Below are positions 25,610 through 38,514 of a stretch of DNA of 64,000 bases, piece after piece. The DNA comes from Hybos culiciformis (Eukaryota > Arthropoda > Insecta > Diptera > Hybotidae), in assembly GCA_964007475.1 (NCBI GenBank), contig OZ023275.1, forward strand, positions 15,665,829 to 15,729,828. Direction: 5' to 3'. How positions within the stretch are numbered: the stretch's first letter is position 1; the number at the start of each line of letters is the position of its first letter. A program made the position numbers and the translations under genes. Under the pieces are notes generated by a model, which did not search any database, was not told where the DNA came from, and saw nothing but the letters and a program-made list of their open reading frames with translations.

Positions 25610-28130
25610 ATAAAATTATAGATGAAAACAGAATATGCTGAGGTCGTTGCAATAATTTTTATTAACATTTAAAAGGAAATAAATTCTTGTTTCACTCCAC
25701 TGTTTACAATGTTACACGTCAAATAGAACCAAGTTAAAAAAAAACTGAAAATGTGACATAAATCGCAATAAAGTTTAGGAGAAATTATAGTTAGTTGTAT
25801 TTTAGTTAGATTTTACAAAATATTATTTCGCCTTTTATTCACAAATTATTTTTTGATAAAATTTTACCAATTTAGACTAAACTTAGAACAATCATATATA
25901 AGATGAACTCTACAAAATCCACATTCAAATAGTACCATTCAGTAGGAAGATATTCCTATCCTTTTATTGAATCGTCTGCCTTTCTCACTATATAATAATA
26001 ATATCTCTATGAATGAAAAGAAAAAAATTGTAATCTGTAATAATAAAAAAAAAAGTTTACATGATCTATTTTATATACTTTTCAGGCAATGTTCCTAAAA
26101 ACCTATTTTATATTGCTAATTCAATTTTGGTAAATTCATAAAAAATTTAACCTAAAAAAATCATAAATTTGTCTACTGCATTACTGTATAAAAGTACGTG
26201 ATATTTTTTATTAAAGAATACAAATAATAGAATATTTTCTTTCATACAAAATGTATGTATGTAGTAGGTATATGAATTTATTCAGAGTTCCTTATTCTTT
26301 AAATTGACATTATTAATAATTTTTTTTTTTAAGATTCAACTAAAAAATAAAAAATTTATTAGATATTATGTTTATTGTCAAAGAAAAATAGTTTCTTTTA
26401 TTTTTCAGCTATTGTGTATAGGGAGAACAAAATCATAGTAACTATAATTCAATGCATTCATTTGGTTTAGTTTTTTTTTTTTTTAGTCCACATTTCACTA
26501 TTCTATTAAATTTATATAGTTAAACATTTCATATTCATCATAATTTTTGTAAATCTTAAAGATTAAACAACATTCCAAATTCGTAGTATAATATCTTGTT
26601 TCATAAATAACTCGTATTGACGCTAGATAGATTATAGCATTCGAACCATCGAAATTTTTATAATTAATAATGGATAGTGAAACAGCAAAATTTTCATAAT
26701 TAGACCTTCAAAACAAAAAAAAAATACATTCTTAATTTAAAATTGAATTTAAAAATTAAAATTTATAAATGATAAATAATAAAGTGAAGAAAATTTTTGT
26801 TGGATTTACAAGTTCTATATTCTCTATTTTTGTTGAAATTTTCATTAATGATTGGCTAGAAAAATATCTCCACATCTGAGACAACAACAAAAACAATTTT
26901 TGTATAATATTTGACTATATGAACATAATAATTACAGTAAAACAATAAGTGAAATTAATTTAAAGGCTGTTATTAAAAAAATAACTATATATAGAATTTT
27001 CACCTTTTATTTTTTAGACGAAGATAATGAAAAAATTGTGGTTTTAAAATTTTAATTCATACAAAACATATAATACAAAAAAAGTATATAATACAAGAAT
27101 TAGTTTTAAAGAGCCTAAAAGCTGGAACATGTAAAATCTTAGTAAAAAAAATATAAATATTTAAACGGTTTGTGGTTATTTTCTAAATAAACAACAAAAC
27201 TATGATTCTTAAATTGAAAATAAAAGTTAATAAAAATTATTTTTAACCCATAGAGCCAGTATGAATTCTAACAATAGAAGCTGATCTAAAATGCAATGAA
27301 AAGAAAACCGCACCATCTTTTTTACATGTATATGATTTATTTTTAAATATTTTGGTATTCAAATTGGTAAATTTAATTTAAGCATTTTATCGTTTCAGTT
27401 ATGTAAATAATAGTTATTGTAGATATGTATATATAATGTTCATTCTTATTTATACATATATATAACTTAAAACAGAAACCACATATAAGATTGGCATACA
27501 AAAGTTATGTTTATAGTACACATAAATACACATATAAATATACGTTTGTATACTCTTGTTTGGGTTATATTACGTGAATTACAAAAATTATTAAAATCGA
27601 TGTAATAACGAGTGGATACTATGCTTAAGCATTTTAATTTTTTCTTCGTTCCGAAAATATCAACTACGACATTACACAAAATTGGAGCCCGGAATCCTTT
27701 GAATATAAGTCAATTTAATAAAAGACCATTACACTTTGGATAGTGAAAACTGGTGGAAGAAAACACTAATCGAGAACTTATATTATAAGGTAAGAGAAAT
27801 GTTCATGTCACTTGAATCAACAATCTTAGTCAATCAATCTATACTTATTTTGAAAGAAGCAAATTTTACGAAAAATATTTAATCATTCGAAAGGTTTTAT
27901 TTTCCAATATTTTCACTGATTAGAAGATAAAATTCATTTCATCAATTTACTTTGAAAGTGATCTGTGGGTTTAATAAAAAAAAAATCTAAATAACGATTT
28001 GGTCGTGAGACCAAAAAAGGAGTCTTTATGTAACTATGAAATACGTTTTCGTAGCCTGTTTTTTTACTACTATGAAAGTAAGTAAAGATGGATTTACACA
28101 AATCGAGCAAATACAATTTGATGAAAAAAA
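25610..28130. other. AT-rich stretch, no gene seen
   Basis: Homopolymer runs and scattered short frames without coding character. Confidence 0.55.
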
Positions 28131-28390
28131 CGATTTCCGGACAGTTCACCGAAAATCAATTCACCGAATAGCAATTCACCGAATAGCAATTCACCGAATA
28201 GCAATTCACCGAATAGCAATTCACCGAATAGCAATTCACCGTATGAGCAATTCACCGTATGAGCAATTCACCGTATGAGCAATTCACCGAATAGTAATTC
28301 ACCGAATAGCAATTCACCGAAAAACGAGAGGGGGTGGGGGCCGGCGGGCGGGCGGACTGGTGGTTGGTCAGTGGGACGGTAAGTCATATA

Positions 28391-28585
<195 letters not shown>

Positions 28586-28595
28586 GACTTACCGT

Positions 28596-28627
28596 CAATT
28601 CACCGAAAAACGTTTTTCGGTGAATTG
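28596..28627. repeat. 32-bp perfect palindrome at the inner edge of the right arm
   Basis: The repeat unit CAATTCACCGAAAAAC is followed with no spacer by its exact reverse complement, centred on ACGT. It marks the point where repeat orientation flips inside element B. Confidence 0.9.
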
Positions 28628-29699
28628 CTATTCGGTGAATTGCTATTCGGTGAATTGCTATTCGGTGAATTGCTATTCGGTGAATTGCTATTCGGTGAAT
28701 TGCTAATCGGTGAATTGCTATTCGGTGAATTGCTATTCGGTGAATTGCTATTCGGTGAATTGCTATTCGGTGAATTGCTCATACGGTGAATTGCTCATAC
28801 GGTGAATTGCTCATACGGTGAATTGCTATTCGGTGAATTGCTATTCGGTGAATTGCTATTCGGTGAATTGCTTTCGGTGAATTGTCCGGATCCCGAAAAA
28901 AACAGAAAGAGTTAGAGAACTTTCATATAAAAGTAGCATATGTCTGAAAGCAGATAGTATGCTTTTATAGCAACATTATAGTAACTGGAAAATTGTTTAC
29001 AATATTCAAAATTGTGCCATAAAAGCCAAGTGCTCTTTAAAAGATAAAGATTTTAAAAAGTTACTCACAGCAAATTTCATTTGTTCGATGTCTTTAAGAC
29101 TTAAAACTAATTTTGAATAATTTGTATTTCAACAAACAAAATTTTCCTAGGCTATGACTTTTATATAACAATCTTTATAATGTTCATTTATAATTTAAAT
29201 TAAATATTTATTTTCAATATATATATATTTTTTTTGAATTGTAATCATCGTAAAATATAAATTCTGCCATTGATAGAGGTTATACACATATTTTCAAAAT
29301 AAACATAGATATGAATGGAAAAATATTATATCTAAAAAAAATAATAATAATAATATTCTAAGCAGTAAAAAGGACGAAGACCCCAATATTACCAATTTCA
29401 TTATTATTCCCAAAAAATTGGCACCTAAAATTTCTGCCATTATTTTTCTTCTATTTTTTCATTTTTTAATTTTTTTATTTAAAAGATTAAATGCCGCAAA
29501 CTTGCCAAATAGCATTATAACATTTTTCCTTCTAAAAAAAAAAAAAAAACAAAGTTTTTTTTTTAATAATTTGAAACTCCTGCAGTCCTGCGAAAAAAAA
29601 ACTTAAATTTTATTTGAATTCAGTTTTTTATTAAGGATTTATGTAATGAATAAATGCAATGCATAATATTGCAAAATTGAAGTGCAATATTGAAGTGCA

Positions 29700-30168
29700 G
29701 CTTAAGCTGGAAGCGGTGGATGCAAAGCATCGGGGCGCCTCTTGTAAAGGGCGCTTGTAAAAAATAGAATTTTAGTCGCAAGAAAGATTAGTTGGTTTAG
29801 CAATGATATCGATTGAAAGTGATATATGCGACAAATTAGAAATACATAATGTAATTGATGAATTTGCAAGTTTAAAAGCTAGAAAAGTGAATATCTAGAT
29901 TGTAGAATGATAGTTTTGTTTGTTTTTATACAAAATTTTATTCATCGTATGCTATATTACAGAATAATATTGTTTCAATAAAATAAAAAAATATGTAAAC
30001 AAAATAAAACTTGTATTTTAGTTGAAAAAGAATTATTAATTTTTTAATATATTTTTATCACAAATTTAACATTGCCAATTGAATTATTTTAAGTCCTAAA
30101 AACCAATAAAAACGGGCGTCTAAAATGGATTTCGCATCGGGGCGCTACTAATGCTAGAGCCGGCACTG
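29700..30168 (+). pseudogene. hAT transposon remnant with ZMYM1-like transposase C-terminus
   Basis: Frame 29779-29898 reads QERLVGLAMISIESDICDKL, then EIHNVIDEFASLKARKVNI and a stop, the end of a hAT dimerisation domain of the ZMYM1/TTF type. The plus-strand right end CTAGAGCCGGCACTG (ends 30168) is a typical hAT terminus. GCATCGGGGCGC occurs at both 29728 and 30135. The left terminus, around 29700-29725, is degraded, and everything upstream in the transposase has been lost. Confidence 0.8.
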
Positions 30169-30169
30169 C

Positions 30170-33100
30170 TTGATGCATTATATTTTTAGAATTTACAGCC
30201 TGTACCAAATCGCTTATAATGCTCCTCCATAATTATACCTTCAATTCAAAATAAAAAACTTAACCCTACAGAAAACTATACATGTTTAATATAATATTTA
30301 AACTTCAACGGCTGCACGTAAATGTGTATGCAGTTCTTGCTGCACATACGTCCCGTAGGAATAGAATTGAATCATAAATCACAAGACTAAAGAATCACAA
30401 TACTACAGAATCATAAAAGTTTCTACAGATTTGTATTTTACATTCCGCCACAATTTAGAAACTGATTCATTAAAAATATGAATTAATTTTTTTATAAAGC
30501 ATATAGTTATGTGATTGATTTTTTTGTTTTTTAAATTCATAAAATCAAAGATATATTTAAAATTGGCTTCAAAATAAATATACTTAATATTATAAAAATA
30601 TCAACATTTTATCATACTAACTATAATTATTATAGTTAACTTTTAATGGCTCAAGTTATCCGAATTTGGTCAGTGTGTATTCGCTTAAAATGATATCTAT
30701 ATACATACAAGTATAATATTTAAAATTTAAAATCTTTGTGGGAATAGTTTACACATTTATGGTAAAGATTTTTAGATTCTTAATATTCTGCTGATAAAAA
30801 ATTTATTGTTATTAGTGGATTAATAGTTTATTTTGATCGTAAGCGACAGATGTTGTTATTTGTACAATTTTGTTCTTATTAAAGTTAAATAAAATTAATA
30901 GTCGTAATTTTGATTTTTTATATACTTCAAATATACACAAAAAGAAGATTATGGCTATTTATTTTATTTCTCAAAAGTTATAGTGTTGGCTATATACCAA
31001 TTTGTTTTTCAGTTAACAAATTAATGCATTATAATGACAACGAAGTAATAAATATATATTTTAATAGTTATAAAGTAAAATGAATTCAAGGATATTTTAT
31101 GGAATATTTATTGTCTTTTCTTACAAAAGAAAATATAAATCTTATACAAATTCATTTTGTCAAAAAATATCCATTAATTGTTAAAAGTTTACTGAGAATA
31201 AAGTTTAAAAACCAAATCTTTTAAAATATAAGAAAAAATGTCTTAAAGTGGTAAAAAACCAAAAAACTTCACAATGGTAAAAGCAACAAAATATTTCTTC
31301 AATGTATAATTTTATATGTATGTATTATCTAAAAACCAAAACAAAAAAAAAAGTTATAATCCAAAATCTCAGTCAATGAACAGAAATATCTTTAAGTATT
31401 TATGTACCAGAATTATTTTCTAAAAATAACTGCATACATCAGTAGCATTCTTTACAAAAATATCTAAAAATAGTTCTTTTGCAGAATTAGAATAAATACA
31501 GAGTGTTTAAAATAAAAAATTTTATATATATACAGTAGTTATATAATATAATTGGTAAATTATGCATTTTATATTATAAAAATTGCAATTGTAGCTTTTT
31601 CTAATAACAAAATGTACAAAAAAAGGTACACTAAACTATGACTTGTTACCAAAATAATGGAAAGATGAAGTTTTCCACAATTTCATGGAAAAACACTTCT
31701 CAAGCAGAAATGAATCAAGGCCATTTTAATTTCATCAATCTACATAGCTAGCTTTTAAAAAAATATTTATATTGGTTAAATTTTGAAAGTTTTCACAACT
31801 AAATTTTTTGTTGTAAATTTTTCGAAGTTGTGTTAACACTTATTTCTAATGTAGTATAGAATTGAAACTTTCCTACATTAGAATGATAATGACAGAGTAG
31901 CAAGCCTACCGATTCGATATAAACATACAGTATTTATTTCAATTTTTTTTTTATACCATCATTAAATAATTCAAGACTAATATTATGTTTTTGCCAAAAT
32001 CTTAGGATTCGATATTTATTAGGAATCAAAATGTTTGATATTAAAAGTTGATAAAATAAAATATATATTATTCGATTATTGTTATTATTCTATAAATACA
32101 AATTTATGATCTGTGAAATAAAGTCAATACAATTTTCATTAAAACAATCTGTGTAGCAATAAAATAATAAATTTTATGTTGCATCAAAATAAAAAAAAAA
32201 AAAAAATTACACCCAAAAATATCATTAAATATATATTTTCATTACTCTTATCAGAAAATAGTTTTTTAATAGTTAAAAGAGAGAGGAATAAGAATAATAA
32301 AAAAAAAAAAATTGCATTTAAAAATATATACATATAATAGATGGGAACCAAAAATTTACAAGCATGACGCAAAGCGCCAAAAAACTCACTTATATACAAA
32401 AGGATTCGAATTTTTTTTTCATCATTATTTTTGTGAATTCGTATATATTGGTATTTGTATTTTTATATTATTCGATGCTTTTTGTAAAATGTTTTTTAAT
32501 TTTTTTTTAACAATAATTCTTAAGTGAAAGATAAAATATACGATATTTATAAACATTATGTGCATTATATAGATTTGTAAACAAACACTTTTTAACTAAA
32601 CATTTAATAGAATTTTGGCAAAGCAAATTTTTATAAAAAAAAAATAAAAAATAAATATGTACAAAAATATAATATTTACATTTAATTTGTTTTTTTTTTC
32701 TTTTTGTTTGAATGAATTACAAATGAATTGTAAAAATATTTGGAATACTCAGAATGTTTGTTTTTATATATATATATTCAAAATTGTACGGAAATTTGTT
32801 TTTCAAGAAGACGACAGTTCAAAAATCATATTTACTTTGACAATAAAAATTGTGTATATACATAACAGATAATGTGAATATTTGACATAAATATGATTGC
32901 GATTAGTATACAGTGTTTTTGATAGTACACTACTGCTTTATGTAAAAGAAAAATATAAGGACTAAATTTTTTTTTAACATTAATCGCATATATTTTTCAA
33001 TAAACCGCAGATAACTAAGGTTTGGATTATCTGGCAATATTTTTTATTTTTTTTATTCAACGATCAATTATTGGGTTAAAAATCCTAGAATACCGAGTAA

Positions 33101-36100
33101 TAAAGATAGTTATAGGGGAGGGTAGACTATGAAATAATAAAACAGATCGTTTATTGAATAAATTCATATCTAATCTACTGTACATTTTCGCATCACCACA
33201 TTAATGCAAGAAAGAAAAAAATACTCTTACATGTACATTGTAGATGTTCAAGAAATTTTTAAAGAAATTTCCACAGAATATTGAAACATTCCATTAAGCA
33301 ATACAAATTTAAAGCAATATTATATACATATATTATATTTTATGGAAAAATTAAAAATTTGTCACGGTTCGATAATTCGATTAAAGGATTTTTTAAAATA
33401 AAATTCGCATTTAAATTTATATATAAACTTAATGTAAAATACAATAAATTTTAAATTTATTATTATTTTTATGTCGGAAATGCAAAACGGAATTTTTCAT
33501 TTCAAGTTTAATGTAGTTTTCATTAATGTAAATTGATTATTTCATATTTTTTGTAAAAAATGATATTGCAGACTAAATATCAGAAGAAACTTCTTATTGG
33601 CAGTACAGAACGGAAGCTCAAAACTTTCATATATTGCAAAGGCAAAAAAAAGGACGACCATATTTGTACTACCCAGGCCGAGGAATGCAAAAACTTAAAA
33701 ACACAAAAAGATCAAATTGCAAGATCAAATTTAATGCAATGATTCTTTCCAATAAAATAATAATTTAACAAAATCGAAGACTTTTCTATATATATATTTA
33801 GTGAGAAAAAAAGAATGAAATGTGACTTTCCAATTTCCAAACCAACCACAAAAATTGAAGAAAAACACAAGTGTCTTAGAAATTAAATAAAAATACATTA
33901 TATTAGTTCCCCCTAACGAAATTATTTTTCTAAGATAACTATAATAAAATAATGCGTGTAAAATATTAAAATTTATTCTTTTATATTATGAATAGTCCAG
34001 AAGTCCAATGCGTATCAAATTCCTTAAGAAAATAAAAGGATAATGATTTTGCAAAAAAAAATAAAAGACAAAAACTGAAATTAAATAAAGAGATTATCAA
34101 TACAGCTTCATACCTATTGATGCATAAGCTCATTTTTCATGCTTTGTCTAATATTATTATACTGTCAATAAAAAATTTTATTTCTTTCAAATAATAATAT
34201 GTGTTTCACCAAAATATTGTTATATTCAAACTAAAAATGAGTTTCCATAGTTCAATAACATAAAATAGATTCCTCTAAAACAGAAAAAATTTATCGAATA
34301 ATGTAGCCGAACTGCCAAACCTAGAAATTGAATCTTAGGTTGAAAAATACAATTAATTAAATTAAATTGCAAAACTAGCTCCCAAATGATCACGAAATTT
34401 ACCAGAACAGTCTTTTAGCCAAAAAACCAACATTTAATTTTTCTTTTTTCGAAAGATTGAATTCCTTTTTTGACGTTATTCAATAAATAAAATCTTGCTA
34501 GACATAATAGTAATAAATGCTCCAATTTTCAGAATATAAAAAAAAATTTCGTTCATCACTTTTGAGATGAAAATGTTATAAAAATATTAAACTCAAATAT
34601 GACTGCAATTCTGTCAACTGAAATTATATGCGCAGCTCAAAATCAGTTTTCAACTACTACTGACTACATTGAAATACCTTAAGAATAATAATTTGTTGCT
34701 GATTCTGAAATAAAATAAGCAATATAAACCCCCAATCCTTCATAAAAATATTATATGTGTAACTATACAATATAGAGTCATACATAAATTTTCTCAAAAA
34801 AAAAAAAAATTCGTTAATAAAAAAATATTCTTATGGTTTTCTTTTCAACTTCCTGTTTTTTTTTTTTTTTCTTTCATAATTCTTTTCTTTTTTAAATGTA
34901 TAATATATTACAAGCATTATCAAATGCATACATGTCATTTATATCCTTTTTGTTTACATTTTCATTTTTTATTAATTTCATTTATCACTCAAAAAAAAAA
35001 CTTTAAGAATACAAAATTTTATATACAACCATAGTATATGTTTTTTCTGTATGGAACTGATATTTGACGTTAATTAATTAAAAAAAAATTCTGAATTTAC
35101 TACACATACTTAAGATTTTAAATGTTGCATTTTATAAATATATATACCCACATTTTTTTTTTAGTATTAAGTATACCCGTTGAACAACTTTAAATGACAT
35201 AACATTATAGAGCTGAGGAAAAAAAAGATAATTTATAATCTTTATGTACAGATATTAATCTAAGTTAATAACTCAGTGAGAAAAAAAGAAAAAGGAATAT
35301 TGTATTTCATATGGTATGGATACCATAGAAAGGAATAATAAGATATTATCACCCATGCCACTTACAACGGAAATCAGTTAATTCAATCTGTCGAAGTGTA
35401 TCAAAAAAAAATTTTTACTTCCATTCAAACTTTAATAATGTATTAATAATATATTGCTGATTATTAAGAAATTAATATAATTATCTGACGTATATTTATT
35501 AATTCTTCTGCCATCGGTTTCGGTTTCTTTTTATTATTTTATATACATTATTTCCGTTTTGACTGTTTTATTGCATTATAATGTGAAGTTATTTTTCTTC
35601 TTTTTTTTTTACTAATGATTTTTTTTTTGTTAATTGAAATGTCATCATAAATCTAGTATAGTTAGTATTAAGTTTATTAGAACAGGATGTTAATAAACTT
35701 TTGTTATATATTGAAAAGTTAATAAAATAATGTAGTAATTCTATCAAAAATTTAACGAGTACACATTCAAAAAAAGGAAAATCTTGCATTTTCTTCTTTT
35801 TTTTTTTACTTCCGACAATATTATAAAACAAAATTTGTATATGTACAATAATTTAATTTCTAACAATACATTAAATAGTATTTTATTTGACAATATTTTA
35901 TTTCTAATTTTTTTTTTTTATTTTGTCTTGAAAATTTCTATTCTTATAGGAATATAAAATAAGCAATGATAATATTTATAAGACAGAGAAGAAAAGGAAA
36001 AGAAACAAAAAACAAATAAAAAAATAATATTGATTCCTGCAAATTGTCCTGAAAATGTTAACAATTCTAAAATCATCCTTTGGATAAAAAAACTTAAGCT

Positions 36101-36490
36101 AGAAAAGAAACAATTTTATTAATATGATGAAAATATTGTCAATATAATTTTATTCTAGTATACATTTTCTTATTAAAATTTTCTGTGGAATATTGCACAT
36201 CTTATATACTTATAAACAGTTTGGCTTAAGAACAATGTTCAGACTATAAAAAAATTATTTGGTTTCATACAATCTAGTTTTTATAGATTCAAAATTTTGT
36301 TGATTTCATTTGGAGCGTAAATAAGATTCTTTCAATTAAGAAGGGTTCATTTCCATATGATAAGAAAACTTCACTATGTCAATATTATTATTATGGAAGG
36401 AAATAAAGGACAGCTTACAATATAATCTCAATTTTTGAATACTGACTTATGTACTTATTGTATAAACTAAAACCAAAAACGTATACTTAT
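30170..36490. other. AT-rich stretch, no gene seen
   Basis: An imperfect inverted pair (TGTGTATGCAG against CTGCACATACG) occurs near 30.32-30.35 kb. Otherwise it is low complexity with no supported frame. Confidence 0.55.
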
Positions 36491-36498
36491 ATAATCAT

Positions 36499-36847
36499 GT
36501 GGATGTTATTGGATGGGTAGTTACCCACGGGGAGCTTGTTCCTCAATATTTAAGCTTTATAGAATTTCTCATGACCATACCAGGATCATCTTGCTCTAAC
36601 GAGAGAAGATTTTCTGTTTTGCTACGTCTCGTGAGCTCGACAATGATGCAAAATTGCTTGAATCATGTTTACTTCTTACATTCTGATGCAGTGGACAAAC
36701 TCGACCTCGAAATTCCAGAAGAAGCTCAGTTTTTGCACTACATATAAGAGTATAGTTCGTAATTTTCCAACTCCAGCAAATCATGTCCGTTCTGTCGGCC
36801 TTGCTAATCATAATGCAAACAAAATAGTTAAACAAAAATTATATTAA
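36499..36847 (+). pseudogene. hAT transposase C-terminal fragment (dimerisation domain)
   Basis: The frame contains EFLMTIPGSSCSNERRFSVL, then LRLVSSTMMQNCLNHVYFLH and DKLDLE. This matches the hAT dimerisation pattern (LLxIPxSSCxxERxFSxLRRLK...STMxxxRLNxL...). A few residues are missing between LRLV and STM, suggesting a small in-frame deletion. The frame stops at 36745-36747, and a frame-shifted remnant (SVGLANHNANKIVKQKLY) continues to 36847. It is a third hAT lineage, distinct from those at 17 and 29.8 kb. Confidence 0.75.
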
Positions 36848-36859
36848 ATTTTAATGTCT

Positions 36860-38035
36860 AATATATAAAAATTTTAATTTAAAAAACTATTCAGGTCTAA
36901 GCACTTGTAAAAATAATAAATCTAATATATTTTTAATAGCCTTTAGTTATAAGTTAAATTAAAATTCAATTAATATAGTTGAAAGTTATTTTAGACAATT
37001 TAGCGATATTCCTCATTTAAAATTTTTTATTTCATAAAATCATATTTTCCTAAATACTGCATTTTCTTTAAATTCAAAACCTATATATATGTATAATGTG
37101 TAAAATCATAATCATATTAAATGATGAAATTTTTCCAATAAAAAACTTATCTTTACCCCCTTTTCCTTTTTTTGCAAAATTAAAAATTCATTATTTATAA
37201 AAGAATATTGATGAAGAACAAAAGTTCTTAATCTCGTTCTGGCTTTCAATCAAAAAATAAAGTATAATGTTTAGGAAAACTCTTTCTATATAACCTAACC
37301 TGATGTTTTTAATGCGAATTCATTTTCACAAAACAACAGAGGGTCAAAGGACTTATCATTTTTACTTTTCTTCTTTTTTTTTTTTGTTGTATTTTTCAAG
37401 GAAAAAAATATGTATTATGAATCCTTCCGTATTATCTTTATTGACATTCATAACTGGTAATTCATTTTTATTTTCATTGCGAAAAAATAAAAAAAAAAAA
37501 AAAAGAAGCAGCATTTTGATTTAGAAACATTTTCGTTTAAAAAATTATTCTCCCTTAAGAGGAAGCAATTTCATCCATATGTTACGTTTATAAGAATGAA
37601 AAAGGTATTTTTCATGAAAATTCTTCTTTTTTTTTTTTTTTAAGAATAGGTAATTCAAAAAAACGTATCCAATGGATTAAATTAAAAATTCAATCTGATA
37701 TTTTGATATTGTTGAATAATTCATAGTGGTAGAAGTGTTTTTTTTTTGTTGTTTTGAAATTTGACCATTAAAGCAGTTTTATATGATGACCAAGAAATCA
37801 GAATTCATAAACTGCGTATAGATTTCAACAATTTTACAATATTGTCAATAATTCTAATTAATAATATTCACGATGAAGTTGATTATTTATGCAAAAAAAA
37901 AAAAAAGATGTAGATTTTAAATTTCATTACAGAGACCTATACGATGTCCTATTATTGATATGAATTAAAAGATTAGAATTTATTCTTATGAGTCGTTTCA
38001 TGAAGTACTATCATTGGAAGCAAGGGATATTGTTT
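36860..38035. other. AT-rich stretch, no gene seen
   Basis: Contains only two AACCT units (about 37292) and poly(T) runs. Confidence 0.5.
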
Positions 38036-38039
38036 ATAT

Positions 38040-38510
38040 TTATAACTTTGTCGACCTTGCGCTTAGTTTTTAATAAGTTTTTATTTTCAGCCTTAATAAA
38101 ATAATATCCATCTAACAAACTTCAAAAAGTTAAGATTTTGAGCACCTTCCTTAACTGTCTTTTTCCGCCAAATGTCAAAGCACAACATTATACTGTAGGT
38201 ATATATAATATATTTTGACAGCAACAAATGACCTCTTGTGCAGAATTCCAAATTTTGCGGGCTATATTATGTTTGTGTAGTTCTAGATAACTTGGCCCAC
38301 CTTGCGCTTTGTTTTGATTTAGTTTAATTTTTAATGTTTTAAAACCCTAATGAAATAACATCTCTCTTACAAACTTCAAAAAGTTAAGATTCTGAACAAC
38401 TTCCTTAAATTTCTTTTTCGGTAAAATGTCAAAGCACAGCTATGTATATCTAATATATTTTGACAGCAACAAATAACCTCTTGTGCAGAATTCCAAATTT
38501 TGAGGAATAA
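38040..38510. repeat. diverged tandem duplication, period about 254 bp
   Basis: Two copies (about 38040-38265 and 38285-38510) share ACCTTGCGCTT, CTTCAAAAAGTTAAGATT, ATGTCAAAGCACA, TTTTGACAGCAACAAAT and CTTGTGCAGAATTCCAAATT in the same order. A fragment (TTTTGACAGCAACAAATAAC) recurs at about 39711, so the unit may be part of a dispersed repeat. Confidence 0.75.
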
Positions 38511-38514
38511 AAAA

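Noticed and set aside
37290..37302. Short AACCTAACC run as a second retrotransposon tail
   Set aside because: Only about two units, and no retrotransposon sequence precedes it.
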